Assembly (NCBI GenBank): GCA_026120035.1
Contig: JALRME010000012.1
Span: 1 to 64,000, forward strand
Reading direction: 5' to 3'
DNA length: 64,000 nt
Source: Coleophoma eucalyptorum
Lineage: Eukaryota; Ascomycota; Leotiomycetes; Helotiales; Dermateaceae
Under the pieces are notes generated by a model. The model did not search any database, was not told where the DNA came from, and saw only the letters and a program-made list of their open reading frames with translations. Position numbers and translations under genes: made by a program. Numbering within the stretch: position 1 is the stretch's first letter; every line of letters begins with the position of its first letter. Below, piece by piece: positions 11,860 to 23,815 of the stretch.

Positions 11860-13341
11860 ATGTCGAATGTTGATTTCGGACGGTACAAACGCATCGTTCA
11901 GTATTTTTGGGATCCAGAGCCCACGAACGATGCAGCCTCGCAGCTACCAATATGGTGTTTAGGCAAACAATACCCTCCTCGTTCGAACTCCACTCCCCCT
12001 CGACCCATACCCTCATCAAACACCCCTCCTCATGATGATGGCCTTGTATCTCAGCTTGCTATCGAGTCCTCCCAATCTGAAACACCTCCCGATAGCACCG
12101 CAAGTAGTGTTGACTCAGGTCTAGCCTACCAAGATGGCACTAACGAAGAGGACGGAGGATGGCCCTTGGAATTTTTGGACGATTTTGAAGCAAGAATATG
12201 GCTTACCTACCGTTCAAATTTTCCAGCAATAGCCAAGTCACTGGATCCAAAAGCACCGTCTTCCATGAGCCTCTCAGTGCGGCTCCGCAGCCAGCTTGTT
12301 GACCAAGCCGGATTCACATCAGATACAGGCTGGGGGTGCATGATCAGGTCTGGACAGAGCTTACTAGCGAATGCACTCGTCATTTTGCGTTTGGGGAGAG
12401 GTATGTCATCGTGATATTTCTTTCGTGTCTCGCAGAACACTGATATGTTGTAGACTGGCGCCGTGGCACGTCAAGCAGAGAAGAAAGGAAGATCATATCT
12501 CTTTTTGCAGATGATGCGCATGCCCCATTTTCCATTCACAGGTTCGTCGAGCATGGCGCCTCTTCATGCGGAAAACATCCAGGAGAGTGGTTTGGACCCT
12601 CCGCTACTGCGCGTTGTATTCAGTAAGAAGCTCCAGCGGACGGTCAGGCATGGTTACCCCCACTGATAAAGCATAGGGCGCTGACAAACAACCTTCCTTC
12701 ATCCGACCTCAGAGTATATATCACTGGGGATGGTCCCGACATCTACGAGGACAGTTTCATGAAGATTGCAATGCCAGACGGAGCTGAGTTTCGGCCGACA
12801 TTGATACTTGTAGGGACTCGACTAGGCGTGGATAAGATAACTTCAGTCTACTGGGAAGCTCTGAAAGCATCGCTTCAAATGCCACAGTCAATAGGCATTG
12901 CTGGGTATGTCCTTCCAGTCCCCAATGTTTTCATCTACTGAATCGCGTAGTGGCCGACCTTCATCTTCACATTACTTTATTGGTGTTCAAGGGACCGATT
13001 TGTTCTATCTAGACCCTCACCAGACCCGGAATGCCTTGCCTTTACTGGAAAGGGTGGAAGAATATTCTGATGATGACATTAATTCCTGTCATACCAGAAG
13101 GCTGCGAAGGATATCCCTCAAAGACATGGACCCTAGCATGCTTATTGCATTCCTCATCCGCGACGAGAGTGATTGGAAATCATGGCGAAAGGCTGTGGAA
13201 CAAGCACCAGGGAAAAGAGTGATACACATCGCCGACCATGACCCAGCGGCACGTAACCTGGCATCGGAGCGTGACGGGGCTATTGATGAGGTGGAGACAT
13301 TTGATGACGAGGACGACGAAGACACGGTACTATGTACATGA
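11860..13341 (+). CDS. ATG4: Autophagy cysteine protease Atg4
   Basis: Atg4 processes the C terminus of Atg8 so it can be conjugated to phosphatidylethanolamine, and later releases it from membranes. Four exons (11860-12400, 12454-12622, 12677-12904, 12951-13341) give 442 residues. The peptidase C54 landmarks are present: [29 protein letters not shown] with catalytic Cys160, the block [26 protein letters not shown] across the last intron, and [12 protein letters not shown] carrying the catalytic Asp and His. The C terminus is very acidic ([12 protein letters not shown]). The N terminus ([21 protein letters not shown]) is typical of fungal Atg4. Length agrees with family members. Confidence 0.96.
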
Positions 13342-14045
13342 TAGCTAACGGCGCTGAGGTTTGGATTTTGGGGGCGAGTTGGGCGTTTTGTTTGGTTGGC
13401 ATATTCACATAGGTACCAGAAGTGCGGGAGCTGCGCCATAAAATGCGTGATGAGACGAATCAATCAAGTGGCCTGGATCAAGTGATATTGCCGAGCACAG
13501 AGGCACTGGTTTTTACTATTTGTTATGATAGACGCGCTTAAGATTCTGCACCAACCTAGGCCATCAATTCCGTGATACTTCGACGCGATCTGCAATGTGA
13601 CGTACTGTATCTACTACCTAAGGTAACGAGTAAGGAAGCCCTTCGCTTCGAGACTTCAAATGCGTCCAGGTAGGATTTTGCACGCGACCTCAAGTGGGCT
13701 TTCCTCCCAAAGGCTCGCTTGAAAACCAGACGCTGCCCGATGTCCCTCTTACCGATTCCGCCCCAACACCAAAACTGTTTTGATTTCCCCCAAAAAGGTC
13801 CCAAACAGGCAACGGCAAAGTACAAAAGCAACATGAGTCATCGCCTCGATATAATCTGGTATATTAGCATTTGAACCACCTTACATTAGAACTCTGCCTA
13901 CCTAGGCTGTCCTCCCCATAAAACAGCGTGTGCGTCTGAATCTGAATCTGAATCTGGCCACCTGAATCCCTTTTTAAAATTGTAGCTTTCTCTAGAGAAA
14001 TCAGCAAAGTACCGCCAAAAATCATCACCATCCCATCGAAAGGCT
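13342..14045. other. Intergenic, JJJ1 upstream region
   Basis: 704 bp between two plus-strand genes. It includes a short hexamer repeat (TCTGAA three times near 13935-13955). ORFs at 13556-13834 and 13898-14095 on the minus strand lack protein-like composition. Nothing else supported. Confidence 0.5.
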
Positions 14046-15795
14046 ATGGGGGCGGAACAGTCGTCTTCCCGTGGACAGTCGGCAGCGCAGAGCACAGTTG
14101 CTGCTAAAACATGTTATTATGAAGTGCTTGGTGTGGAACGACAGGCCAGCGAAGACGAGTAAGATCAGACTTCACACTGGCAGATTTTACAGTGGTGAGC
14201 TATCAAGACTAACAGATCGGCGTGCAGGATCAAGAAGGCTTACAGAAGGAAGGCTCTTGAGCTTCACCCGGACCGGAATTTCGGAGACACAGAGAGTGCG
14301 ACTATTAAATTTGCTGAAGTCCAGTCAGCCTACCAGATCCTGTCTGACCCACAGGAGCGAGCATGGTATGACTCCCATCGTGAGTCGATATTGCAAGGCG
14401 ACGACGTATCTGAGGAAGAGCATTTTGAGCGCAATGTTCGCCTCACCACTGCAAGCGACATCGTCCGTCTGATCAGCCGATTCAATCCAAGCATACCCTT
14501 CACAGATGCTAACAACGGATTTTATGGAATTTTACAAGAGACGTTTCTTGGTCTTGCCAAGGAAGAGGCCGCAGCTTGTGACTGGGATGGTCTTGAGTTT
14601 CGAGAGTACCCTGAGTTTGGTGGTCTGAAAGACAGTTACGAAGATGTGGTGAAGCCATTCTACAGTGTGTGGATCAACTTCAGCACACAGAAGAGCTTTT
14701 CTTGGAAGGATGCTTACCGGCCATCAGATGCCCCAGATAGACGAGTCCGACGTCTCATAGAAAAGGAGAACAAACGGCTAAGAGAGGAAGGTGTCCGCGA
14801 GTTCAACGACGCTGTAAGATCACTGGTAGCATTTGTTCGTAAACGAGACCCCAGATATACACAGAATACTCTTTCTGTTGCCGATCGTGAAAAGTCTTTG
14901 CGTGAGGCGGCAGCCGCTCAGAGGGCACGCTCACGAGCTGCGAATCAAGCAAAAATCAGCAAAGCTTCAACAAACCAGTCTGGGCTGATTCATGAACACG
15001 ATTCCGCAGAAGTGCCCTTATTCTCGGAATCTGAAGAATCAGAAGTTGAGCACATCGAATGCGTCGTTTGTGGAAAGACATTCAAGAGCGAGAAGCAATA
15101 TGAGGCTCATGAAAAGAGTAAGAAGCATATCAAAGCCGTGCAACAGTTACAGAGAGAAATGCGGAAAGAGGACAAGTTGTTGAATCTTGAAAATCCCGCT
15201 TTTGCCGAGCCCAGGTCGTCCGTTTACGATTTTGAAGACTTGGAGATGCCTCATCGTGATGGACCAGTACCAGATATTGCAATTCGTAGCTCAGAGGTGG
15301 CCTCTGTCGTGGATGACTCGAAGGCGAACGTAATTGAGAAAGGTGAAAATGGAGCCTCTGGTATAGAGATATCCTCGACAGGGCAAGGAGAATCCAACTC
15401 TGATTATGATAAGGCCGAGTCAGAGGATGAATACGCTTCGCGCGAAGAGATTGTGGATCGCCTGGTTGGTCTAGATGTAACTGCGCAAGATGAACCATCC
15501 ACAACCATGAGCAGCGAGAATGGCATCGAATCTCGCCCGAAGACTGGAAAAGCCAAGGCAAAACGCGCAAAGAAGGCTGCCCGTCAGGGTGGGGTTGATC
15601 AAGAGCTTCATATGGTGAGTCTACGCCTGAGGTTCTGCATTATGTCCGAAAACTAACTTGGAATCACCTGGCAAGTGTGCTACCTGTAATGAGACCTTTA
15701 TTTCCAAAAACAAGCTTTTCACACATATCAAGGATTTCAATCACGTCCAACCAGTGCCAAAACTCGGGAAAGGGAAGAATAGGAAGCAGAAATAA
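14046..15795 (+). CDS. JJJ1: Jjj1-like J-domain and C2H2 zinc-finger co-chaperone
   Basis: Cytosolic J protein that stimulates Ssa Hsp70 to recycle shuttling factors such as Arx1 from pre-60S ribosomal subunits. Three exons (14046-14158, 14228-15614, 15676-15795) encode 539 residues. The J domain lies at about 22-90: [26 protein letters not shown] (over the intron), then [11 protein letters not shown] with the HPD loop and [21 protein letters not shown]. The middle has the family-typical [16 protein letters not shown] segment and a charged coiled region. A C2H2 finger follows ([20 protein letters not shown] then KKH), and the last exon adds a second one ([20 protein letters not shown] then FNH) ending in a lysine-rich tail. 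Domain order equals yeast Jjj1 (590 aa). Confidence 0.93.
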
Positions 15796-16321
15796 GAACC
15801 ATTAGAGTATGCCATAGACGTATTCCACCTAGTCTTGTCGTCCTACCGGACTCTATTCATTGGGCTGTATTTAGCGAGGCGTCTCTAGGATTTGGAGCTG
15901 GTCTTAGTTAAAAAACAAAGAGGATTGGTTAATGGAGATTAAATACTTTCGGCAGAAGCCTCCAATTATTTCCATGTGATTCTGTTACAATGCCACTCCT
16001 CTGTGCCAGGAATTCGGCACGAGGTTGTTCATCGATCATCTTCTTTAGCCATTTTAAATCATTTGTCTTGGGCATGAAGCGCCATTGGGTATTGATTGGC
16101 AAGGGAGGGTGAGAGGGGCGGGGAGGGGGAAGGAGCGGCATGCAGTATTGTCACCTCCCTCCCAGTTCATATTGGCCAAGAAACCCATACCACGAATAGG
16201 ATCATGTCATGGCAAAACCTCAATGCAGCCCAATAACTCATTATATGGGGTATCATCATTAATATTATGTATCTTGTTGCCGTATATTTACGAAGCTGTT
16301 CAGTGATTCCAGCAAGGATAT
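15796..16321. other. Intergenic between convergent genes
   Basis: 3' flanks of JJJ1 (+) and the SPX-RING gene (-). It contains the 13-mer AATTCGGCACGAG at 16011-16023, discussed as a finding. A 70-codon minus ORF (15929-16141) is not convincing. Confidence 0.5.
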
Positions 16322-18207
16322 TCACATGACGCAACATTTGCTTTCTGAAGGGTGCTTATAGTATATGCCGAATTGCTCAATACCTGCTGCCGTCTCTAGT
16401 TCAATCTGTTTTTGGCGTGTCTCTTTGGGAAAGTATTTCTTGAGAAAGGTGGCCAAGTCCTCGTCTATATTGTCTGCACTGGGGTGTGAGAAATAACGAA
16501 TGAGACAAGATCTTCGCGTCCACGTACCTTGATCTGCCTCCATGATAACTTTGTCACGGCATAATGGGCAATAGAGCTTTTTGTCTTTCTGCATACGAAC
16601 GGTGCATCGAATGCAGAATATGTGCTTGCACTTTAGTCTGATCGGTCTCCAGGCGATGGTAAAGCAGATGGGGCAAAGGTAGTCATCAACCTGAGGGACC
16701 AGCTTTAGAATATCCTGAGAGACCTGAAAGCAGACTGCCTTGGCCATCGTTTCCGACATTATCGAGTCAGATTGGATCAGCTTTGGAAAGGTCCTGGTTG
16801 CGCCTAGCTTGGTCCTCTTATCGAATTCTGCAGAGTTTCATTAGTTACGTGAATTGGCCAAGGATAGTGCAGGTCCAACTTTTTAGGATCTTGGTAATTG
16901 CCAACTGGTTAATTTCTTGGAATTTTAAGTTCCGCAATAATGCTACATTGATAGCAACAAAACATTTGAGTGCTTGTCGACTTTCAGGGAGCTTAAAGGA
17001 ATCCACGATTCCAGCCTTGACAACCTCATTCTGGAACCACTGCAGCTGTTTCAAGGCAACATTACTTGACCGCCGTCCGTGATCGAGTTCGTGAGTAGAA
17101 AAGAAGATACCGGCCTGCAAATAAATGTCGAACAACTCTCTCCAACGATAAAGATCCGATTTTGCAAATTTCGAAGGCTTTGTCAAACAGCTAATCTTGG
17201 TTGATAGATCCATGATCTCATCAGTCATGACCTTGTGCTCTCTGGCTTGGAGGCTGTCAAAGCTTGTGACATCGTTTTGCAGTAATCCAAAGAACTCGGC
17301 ATCGAAGGTCAAAGGTACCTCGACTCGTTGGACAGTAGCCGGGGTTGTGCTAGTGAAATTAGTAACAGGTGCAACATAGGAATCATCCTTCAGTAGGCTC
17401 GACAAGCACTTGATTGAGCCCAACACAGTATAAAGGTGCTAGTTGACTACTCGCAGTGCAACACAAGGATCTGACTGGGACGCAAGGAATTGAATTCCCG
17501 AACGAATCAACTTTGGCTCGGTAGTAGCAAGACTTCAGTACATACTCATCATCGAAGGCCAACGCTATTGTTATGCTGGGATTGCGTGCTATCTTGTAAT
17601 AGAAAAAATTTCTGAGCTTACGAGTTTGGGATTGTTTCCTTGATAGTCTTGTCGATGGGCTTATTGCCTCCTTCCTCAGGTGATGTTTTGGAGCAATTGC
17701 TCAAGTCGTCGTTGCAAGGAAGCGAGGCCGAGGTCTTCTCATTTTGTTTGGAGACCAAAGTCTCAAGGAATTGCCTCGTAGCCGAGGATAATTCCGCATC
17801 AATTGCAAGCCCATCTTCAGAACGAATGAACAGCACCAACTTTGGCCGAAATACGGACTTGTTGCCTAACCAAAGGATAAAAGTCAGTTCTGGAAGATGG
17901 TGGGCTTCTCATAAGAGGCGGCGAAATGCTTACCGTCAAAATCGTACTGGAACGCGATAGAAGAGGTACCATTGGAAGGAGGCTGAGAATGAGCCGTTGT
18001 ATTAGAGCTTGTCGAAGGGGTTGAGAGCTGGCTTTCATTTGGCATCAACTGAGCGAGGGTGCAGGAGTCTAGGCCAATCGATCGCAACTCAGATTCCACT
18101 TTCTTGATACACTTTTTCAATTGACCATATGGCACGGCCGATTCAAGCCAGTGTGGGGGAAAGCCTTCCCGGGCAAGAGCCTCCTTGAACTCGTGGGCGA
18201 ACTTCAT
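16322..18207 (-). CDS. SPX-domain RING-finger protein (likely E3 ubiquitin ligase)
   Basis: SPX domains bind inositol pyrophosphates and report phosphate status; a C-terminal RING suggests ubiquitin-ligase activity, as in plant NLA. The protein starts MKFAHEFKEALAREGFPPHW, continues VPYGQLKKCIKKVESELRSI and, after an intron, NKSVFRPKLVLFIRSEDGLAIDAE. The second SPX half is EVPLTFDAEFFGLLQNDV ... SKFAKSDLYRWRELFDIYLQ ... ALKQLQWFQNEV ... LAITKILKKFDKRTKLGA. The RING is CPICFTIAWRPIRLKCKHIFCIRC ... LYCPLCRDKV (C3HC4, split at this point for display). The end is YYKHPSESKCCVM. The ATG at 18207 and stop at 16322-16324 are firm. Exon joining between about 17640 and 17400 is not resolved: the linker after IPNS can be read in more than one way. 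Residue count is therefore uncertain (roughly 480). Confidence 0.85.
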
Positions 18208-19293
18208 TCTATGAGACAGAGGTGCGCGTGGTGTAAAGGTGGTGACAGTACGGTGGCGAAGGCACCAGAATTGAGCCTCCTTCCTATTCTCGTCGCGTCG
18301 TGCTCTGGCTCGGGGCCCTGGAAAAGCGAGAGAGCAGGCCAAGACGAGGGGCCGACGAGTCGAAGGGAAAGGTGTAGGAGGGAGGTAGGGAGGCAGGTAA
18401 GTAGCAAGCGGACTTCAGACTCAGACTCCGATTCATGTTCAGGTCCGGGTTCGCATTTGGGGGTATCACAGGTCATATGGTAGAGTGAGAGGTATGGCAC
18501 GGTTTTAAGGCGAAATGGGGCGGATACCTAAGGCAGGGTAACTAGGTAGAAAACAGAGGTGCGCGAACAAATCCAAATGAAGTCATTGCCATTGACTATT
18601 TAGACTGGTAGGCAGCCCGATAGACAAAGAGAGGGTGCCATCATTGGTCCAATGGGCGGGGGAAAAGAGAGGGAAAAAGATGAAAAAATTTCAAATCGAA
18701 AGACCTGGACCATACAAGTGCAACCTTTGAAACACCCACTTATGGTACAGTACAGTTTAGTATGGCATCCCGGACAGAAGCCGAACGGTGGGTTAGGTTT
18801 TGCTGAGGTCCGACATTCTACGGTCTCAGCTGCACCGTACGGTGTAGTCCTAGCCGGACGGCTAAGAGTGGTTCTCTATCCCGTGGATGCCTTGTGTGTA
18901 AGGCTAGAACGATTCCAACCTCCGACTCCAGACTACTCGAGACGACATCCACCATCTGCATCTGTATTGTTTCGCGAGCTGCTACTTCGCAAGCAAAACT
19001 CCAAGGTGGCGTTCGGACAGAACTTATTAGTACTTTGACTTGGCAAAATTCCCTGATTTAATAACGGGATCTGCAACTCGAACCTGTAAAGTCAACTCTA
19101 GTCCTCCCCTCCGGCTCATTGTTCGGACTCACTTATTGACTATCTTCAGTTCAGCCAATCCTGTTTAGTACGACTTGACATAATCCGTTGTCAGTCGAGA
19201 CAGTGGTAATAACATTTACGCTCCCTCCGGTGCACAACCGCAGCAAGGGCAAAGGGGTCTTTGACGTGCAGCCTCTGCACTGCAGGAACGAGT
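18208..19293. other. Divergent SPX-RING/F-box intergenic
   Basis: 1.1 kb containing both promoters. A perfect 12-bp palindrome CACCGTACGGTG lies near 18832-18844, and a CCAAT word near 19155. Minus-strand ORFs immediately upstream of the SPX start are low-complexity. No gene supported. Confidence 0.5.
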
Positions 19294-21264
19294 ATGGCCA
19301 ACATCGTGCCCCCTTGTCAATCACTCGACACTCTGCCCGATGAGATCTTGCAGCACATCCTCTTTTACACATCTTCGCATGAAGTCCTTACAATTGTACA
19401 GCGACTTTCAAAGCGCCTGAACCGTCTATGCAGCGAGCCTCTACTCTGGCGCTATCATTGCCTCTTCGATTTCCAGTACTGGGATACTAAGCATCAGATT
19501 CAGGAAAAATTACGGGGCAACGTTGGCGACGTGGACTGGAAGGCCCTGTACATACACAGACGCACGGTGGCTCACCGGACAGCTGAGATCCTGGATGGTG
19601 TACTTGAGGTGCAAGTTGGGCGCATCGAGAAGTTTCAACAAATCGCCGAATTTGGGTATGATGCAAAAGATACACTTTTGAAGCACTGCCGGACCAACAA
19701 CGCTGCAGAAGATGTTCTTGCCAGGAGGTGAGTGTTCTGAGAATCTTGGGCTCGCCCCAACTACTGCTGATCCAATTTCAGATACTATAGTAATGCAGCT
19801 CTCGATCATATACATCGATCCGAAGCGCTTGCCGAGTGGTACAGACTTGCCCGCACCGATAATGTTCCGCTAGAAAGAGCTTTGGGATCCTTTGATTTGT
19901 TTGTCTTACATGATCACAAAGGTGATCTTCTAGAAGTATGCAGCACCATAAAATATTTATCTTCTTTGCTTACACATATCTAAGATTACGCAGCTGTTTG
20001 ATGATCTTGCTGCTCGCCTCCAGCGTGAAGTCACAGGCGTGGACCAGATGCCACCGAGACAGAAGGCTCTAGCCGCAGCTAAATTCTTGCGAGCACATAA
20101 TCTGACCGGAATTTCGTCAGACGTTGCGTATCATGATCTTCAGAATAACTACATTGGTATTGCTCTCCTACATCATGAGCACCCTTCTTTACCTTTAATA
20201 TCTGCAGCTATCTATTGTGCGGTGGCGCAGAGGATTGGTCTGCATGCACAATGTGCTGAATTTCCAAATCACGTTCACGTCATCGTCTACCCGAATGCTG
20301 GCGAATCTCTCGACGGAGTGCCCATATCGCTGGACCAAGGCTCTGATCCAATGTACTTGGACCCTTTCCGAACTGACTCTGAAGTCCCAGTGCAGTACTT
20401 GAAGAATTTACTTACGTCATGGGGAGTAATGCCGGTTGACTTTAGTCTTTACCTAACGCATTCTGACCCCTTAAAGATGGTTTTGCGCACTTCGAGAAAC
20501 ATCTTGACAACCGTTAGGGAATACAGAGGTCATGGTGGTCTAGACAATGATGGACATCCTTCTATCCTACTGCATGCCAATCCGTTTTCGGATATGGAAA
20601 ATGCATTTTATTCAGCCCTGTGGGCGAACTTCATGCTCGGTAATCCAACTAGGAGATCTGGGTATGAAGCATTCACTCGACATCAATTTATACCAATGAT
20701 TCTGGAGCGGTTTGAGCGACTTTATCCTATGGATGCATCTTTGATCGAGCGCTATATCTGTACGCCCTTCAGCACTCCCCAAAATCGAGACATTGTTCAA
20801 TTGTGTGAAACACTGCGAGTTATTCGACAGGGCGATCTAATGCCAAAGCCTATTCACTCACGGAAAGGTGACGAATGCCGGAAAGTATTATATAAAGTTG
20901 GACAGGTCTTTCAGCACAGGAGATATGGCTACACCGCTGTCATCATCGGGTGGGACAAAGAATGCGGGATGAATTCAGACTGGAGAGTTCAGAATCAGGT
21001 TCAGGATCTTTCAAGAGGGGCAAATCAAAGCTTTTATCACGCACTGTTAGTTATGGCCCCCATCTCTTCTGAGCGCAACTGACAGAACGGTTTAATAGCG
21101 TAGAAGATACGAGTATTCGCTACGTAGCGGAAGACAATGTCGAGATTATCACCCCTGATGTTCCCACTACCCTAATGAGTTTGGCAGGACAATACTTCAA
21201 ACGATGGGATCAAGAGAATCGAGTCTTCGTCTCGAATATACGAGATGAGTATCCAGAAGATTAG
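19294..21264 (+). CDS. FBXO21-like F-box protein with SirB1 and YccV-like domains
   Basis: Predicted substrate receptor of an SCF ubiquitin ligase. Four exons (19294-19727, 19782-19935, 19994-21045, 21099-21264) give 601 residues; human FBXO21 is about 630. The F-box is at 10-55 (LDTLPDEILQHILFYTSSHE ... LSKRLNRLCSEPLLWRYHC). A SirB1/transglutaminase-like region covers about 100-380 (RIEKFQQIAEFGYDAKDTLL, GISSDVAYHDLQNNYIGIAL, LHAQCAEFPNHVHVIVYPN, MYLDPF). The C terminus is a YccV/HspQ-like domain (KVGQVFQHRRYGYTAVIIGW ... ALVEDTSIRYVAEDNVEII). This domain order is that of animal FBXO21 and of filamentous-fungal relatives. The start at 19294 was chosen because it is the first ATG in frame with the F-box. 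Confidence 0.9.
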
Positions 21265-21393
21265 TAGCACAGAAAGGAAAATTTTACAGAAGCGGTAGTT
21301 TTCCGGCTTTAAATATAATATTTGTTGTTGCTTTGAATCGTGATGCAGCTGAAATACCTTGTTGGTTATATAGGCATGGATCCGAAGCCTCCT

Positions 21394-23123
21394 TCAGTAC
21401 GACCGCACATCGCCTACTTGAATATCTTCGATGATCTCCTTCAGAAGACCGCTTTCCGCAAGTGCTCGGATGGATGAGTAGATGCATGGGGTATAATCCA
21501 CTTTGCGTCTTGCGGCCTGTTCATTTTCATGTCCTATTGATGCCACTTCATCCATGTAAGTCGCGCGGAGCTTGCTCCGAATCGACATCCAATACCTGTA
21601 GAGCTCTAAGAGCCGTATTGGATCTGCTTCCTGTTCCTGAATGGTCGAAATTGCTGCATCGGGTATTCGCACTTTTTCAAGAAGCTCCTTCGACAGACCA
21701 TAAGCCATATCGGGTTCGTTGATTGGTGAAAATTCGTTGCCATCAAAGAAAGCGCGCCAATCTGGCTTTACTTTGTCGAGTCTTGCCTCCAGAGCAAGGA
21801 TTGAGTGAGCATTTTCGGAGAGCTTCACTGGGACTGTTTTCAGAGGACTGGCGCACAGTGCGAGTAGATTGAATTGCAATCTATCTTCATCATACTGCTC
21901 AATGCGGCTGTAGATGTTTTCCCGGGCAACTGCGATCCAATTGCCATCGGTAGGTCCTTTTAATCGTCAACGATGGATTTTATATTTACTGAGGGTGAAG
22001 ACGCGTACCAAGATTGACAGGACGTTCTTGAAGACCGTCGAGACGCCATATCTCATCCTCGATAGGCACGTAGGCAATGAAGTGGAACCCTGGCTCACTT
22101 TCATCAGCCAACTTCTTCTTCGTCTTCTTGCCATTTGCAGCTATGTTTCTCTTCGAGCTCTTGGCTTGTGTCTTGGTCCAATCTCGTGCTTCATTTGAGA
22201 GAATGAGATCAGCGTTTCGCATATCCATTTTCCTAGTGAGCATATTAGATAGGTGATTGTATTGTAGGTTGACACGTGCAGTATAGTACTGACCGAGCAA
22301 ACGAATTATGAATGGTGCGAATGAATTTATTGTGGCTCATTTTGTGCCCACGATGTGCGGGCTTCAGTGGCTGTGTTGCGTCCTTAAAATCACTCAGGTG
22401 GTCTCCGAGGTCGAGAAGAGGAATGTTCATAACAATGTTCAGCAGTGCAACTGTGGCGCATGCATTTGTAGTAATCTAAATGGCCTTGTCAGTCAGACGA
22501 TAGAGGTGGAGGTAGAGATAGTCATGGACCTGGTTTGCAAACCAGACATGGTCTGGGCATTCGACGAGTTGTGCATCCTCCGCAGCGTCGCTGTCTCTAT
22601 ACTTGAAGAGGAAGATCAGGCCGTACGCAGGTTGTCTTACAAGGCGCTGTCAGCTGTGAAGTCATGAATGTAGGTGCCAGCCCTTGTTTCACGTACGGCA
22701 GAAAGGAAAGCATCTCATCATCCAGACTAAGAACTTCCTGAATCTTTATATCTTTGACTCCAAAATCTCGTAAGATGAAGTTGAAGAGTGCCTATATCCG
22801 CATAAGCTGAGCTCTAAAGAGTGCGAAACGTGTCATTGAGCGTCACTTACAGGGTCAGACTCTAATTCAACCCAACCTGCCCAATCTTGACGCTGTTGAT
22901 CTGTTAGAGGCCTCAGAAGCTCGTCCAAAACATTCTGCTCGTGGCTGATGGCCTCACTCGGGCGCGGTCTTCCACTTCGTCGAAGCTGGACTTCATTTGA
23001 GCTCATGTCTTGGTGGTCAGGTAAAACTGGAATATCACAGCTGTCATTATCGCAGCGCGACAGAATGCCATCGGCAGTAGTATCCACGTGTGGTGCCATT
23101 GGAGGATCTTTATAAGTTTCCAT
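21394..23123 (-). CDS. UCH37/UCHL5-type ubiquitin C-terminal hydrolase
   Basis: Cysteine-type deubiquitinase of family C12 with a C-terminal ULD; relatives associate with the proteasome (Rpn13) or chromatin remodellers. Six exons (23123-22851, 22791-22697, 22635-22530, 22475-22294, 22232-22009, 21956-21394) give 480 residues. The UCH fold begins WAGWVELESDPALFNFILRD. The oxyanion Gln and catalytic Cys are in FANQITTNACATVALLNI, the active-site His in GFHFIAYVP, and the Asp in WRLDGLQERPVNLG. The ULD at the C terminus is helical (RLLELYRYWMSIRSKLRATY ... SIRALAESGLLKEIIEDIQ). An N-terminal extension of about 75 residues with LRRSGRPRPSEA precedes the catalytic domain and is not in animal UCHL5. 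Stops 129 bp from the F-box gene, tail to tail. Confidence 0.92.
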
Positions 23124-23815
23124 CTTGTTGGAATTGAAGTGCAGGGAGTAAGTAGCACGAACCCGAACTTATGGCATGTTAACAGGGTTATGTGAGGCAC
23201 CTTCCAGGCGTTCACAATCATAAGTCGAAAACGAATGAAAAAGAAGCACGTCGATGGACGAAGACAGTCTTTATCTTGAGAGCTTTAGCTGCGGACAGAG
23301 AGGATTAAATATTGCAGTCTACAGCGCTGGAGAAATGCGCTCCAATATGCAATTCACAGCAGACCATTAATTATATACCTGAACGATGTGTTCAACGGCG
23401 GAAGTGAATTCTGGTAGGCAATTTAATTACTCACAAATACGAATTCTATTGAACCGCACCTTTTAGAGCGTGATAGGGGTGGCCGATGGTAATATTGGAA
23501 GATTCCATGTCCAGGCGTTGCTAGGAGACATCCCGGCTTAAATATTTTCCGCGTGCCTATTCGAAAATAATAATGCGCTTGAGTCCATGTCGCGTTTTCG
23601 CGCCGAGCATAGCTTCATTTTCGATTTATTCTTCTTCCTTTCAGCCAACCTCCTGGCTATCTAAGATAGTATCTTCTCTTATCATTCAGCCACTAGATGT
23701 AAGCCACTTACAGCACTCGTCGCCTCCACTGCTTCTTCCCGAGCGACGTATCAACCACACCCACCGCCCCAGCAAGTACATTAAGACCATCCTCGGGCCA
23801 GAGCCAGAGCATGCC
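23124..23815. other. Divergent UCH37/POM152 intergenic
   Basis: 692 bp with both promoters. An ORF reads through from 23573 in frame with POM152, but its upstream part is pyrimidine-rich leader-like sequence rather than coding. Confidence 0.5.

Noticed and set aside
15929..16141. 70-codon minus ORF between JJJ1 and the SPX gene
   Set aside because: It crosses the adaptor-like 13-mer, has a proline-rich random start and no family match.
23573..23815. 81-residue N-terminal extension of POM152
   Set aside because: In frame but pyrimidine-rich leader-like sequence; Pom152 proteins begin with a short Ser/Pro-rich head as at 23816.
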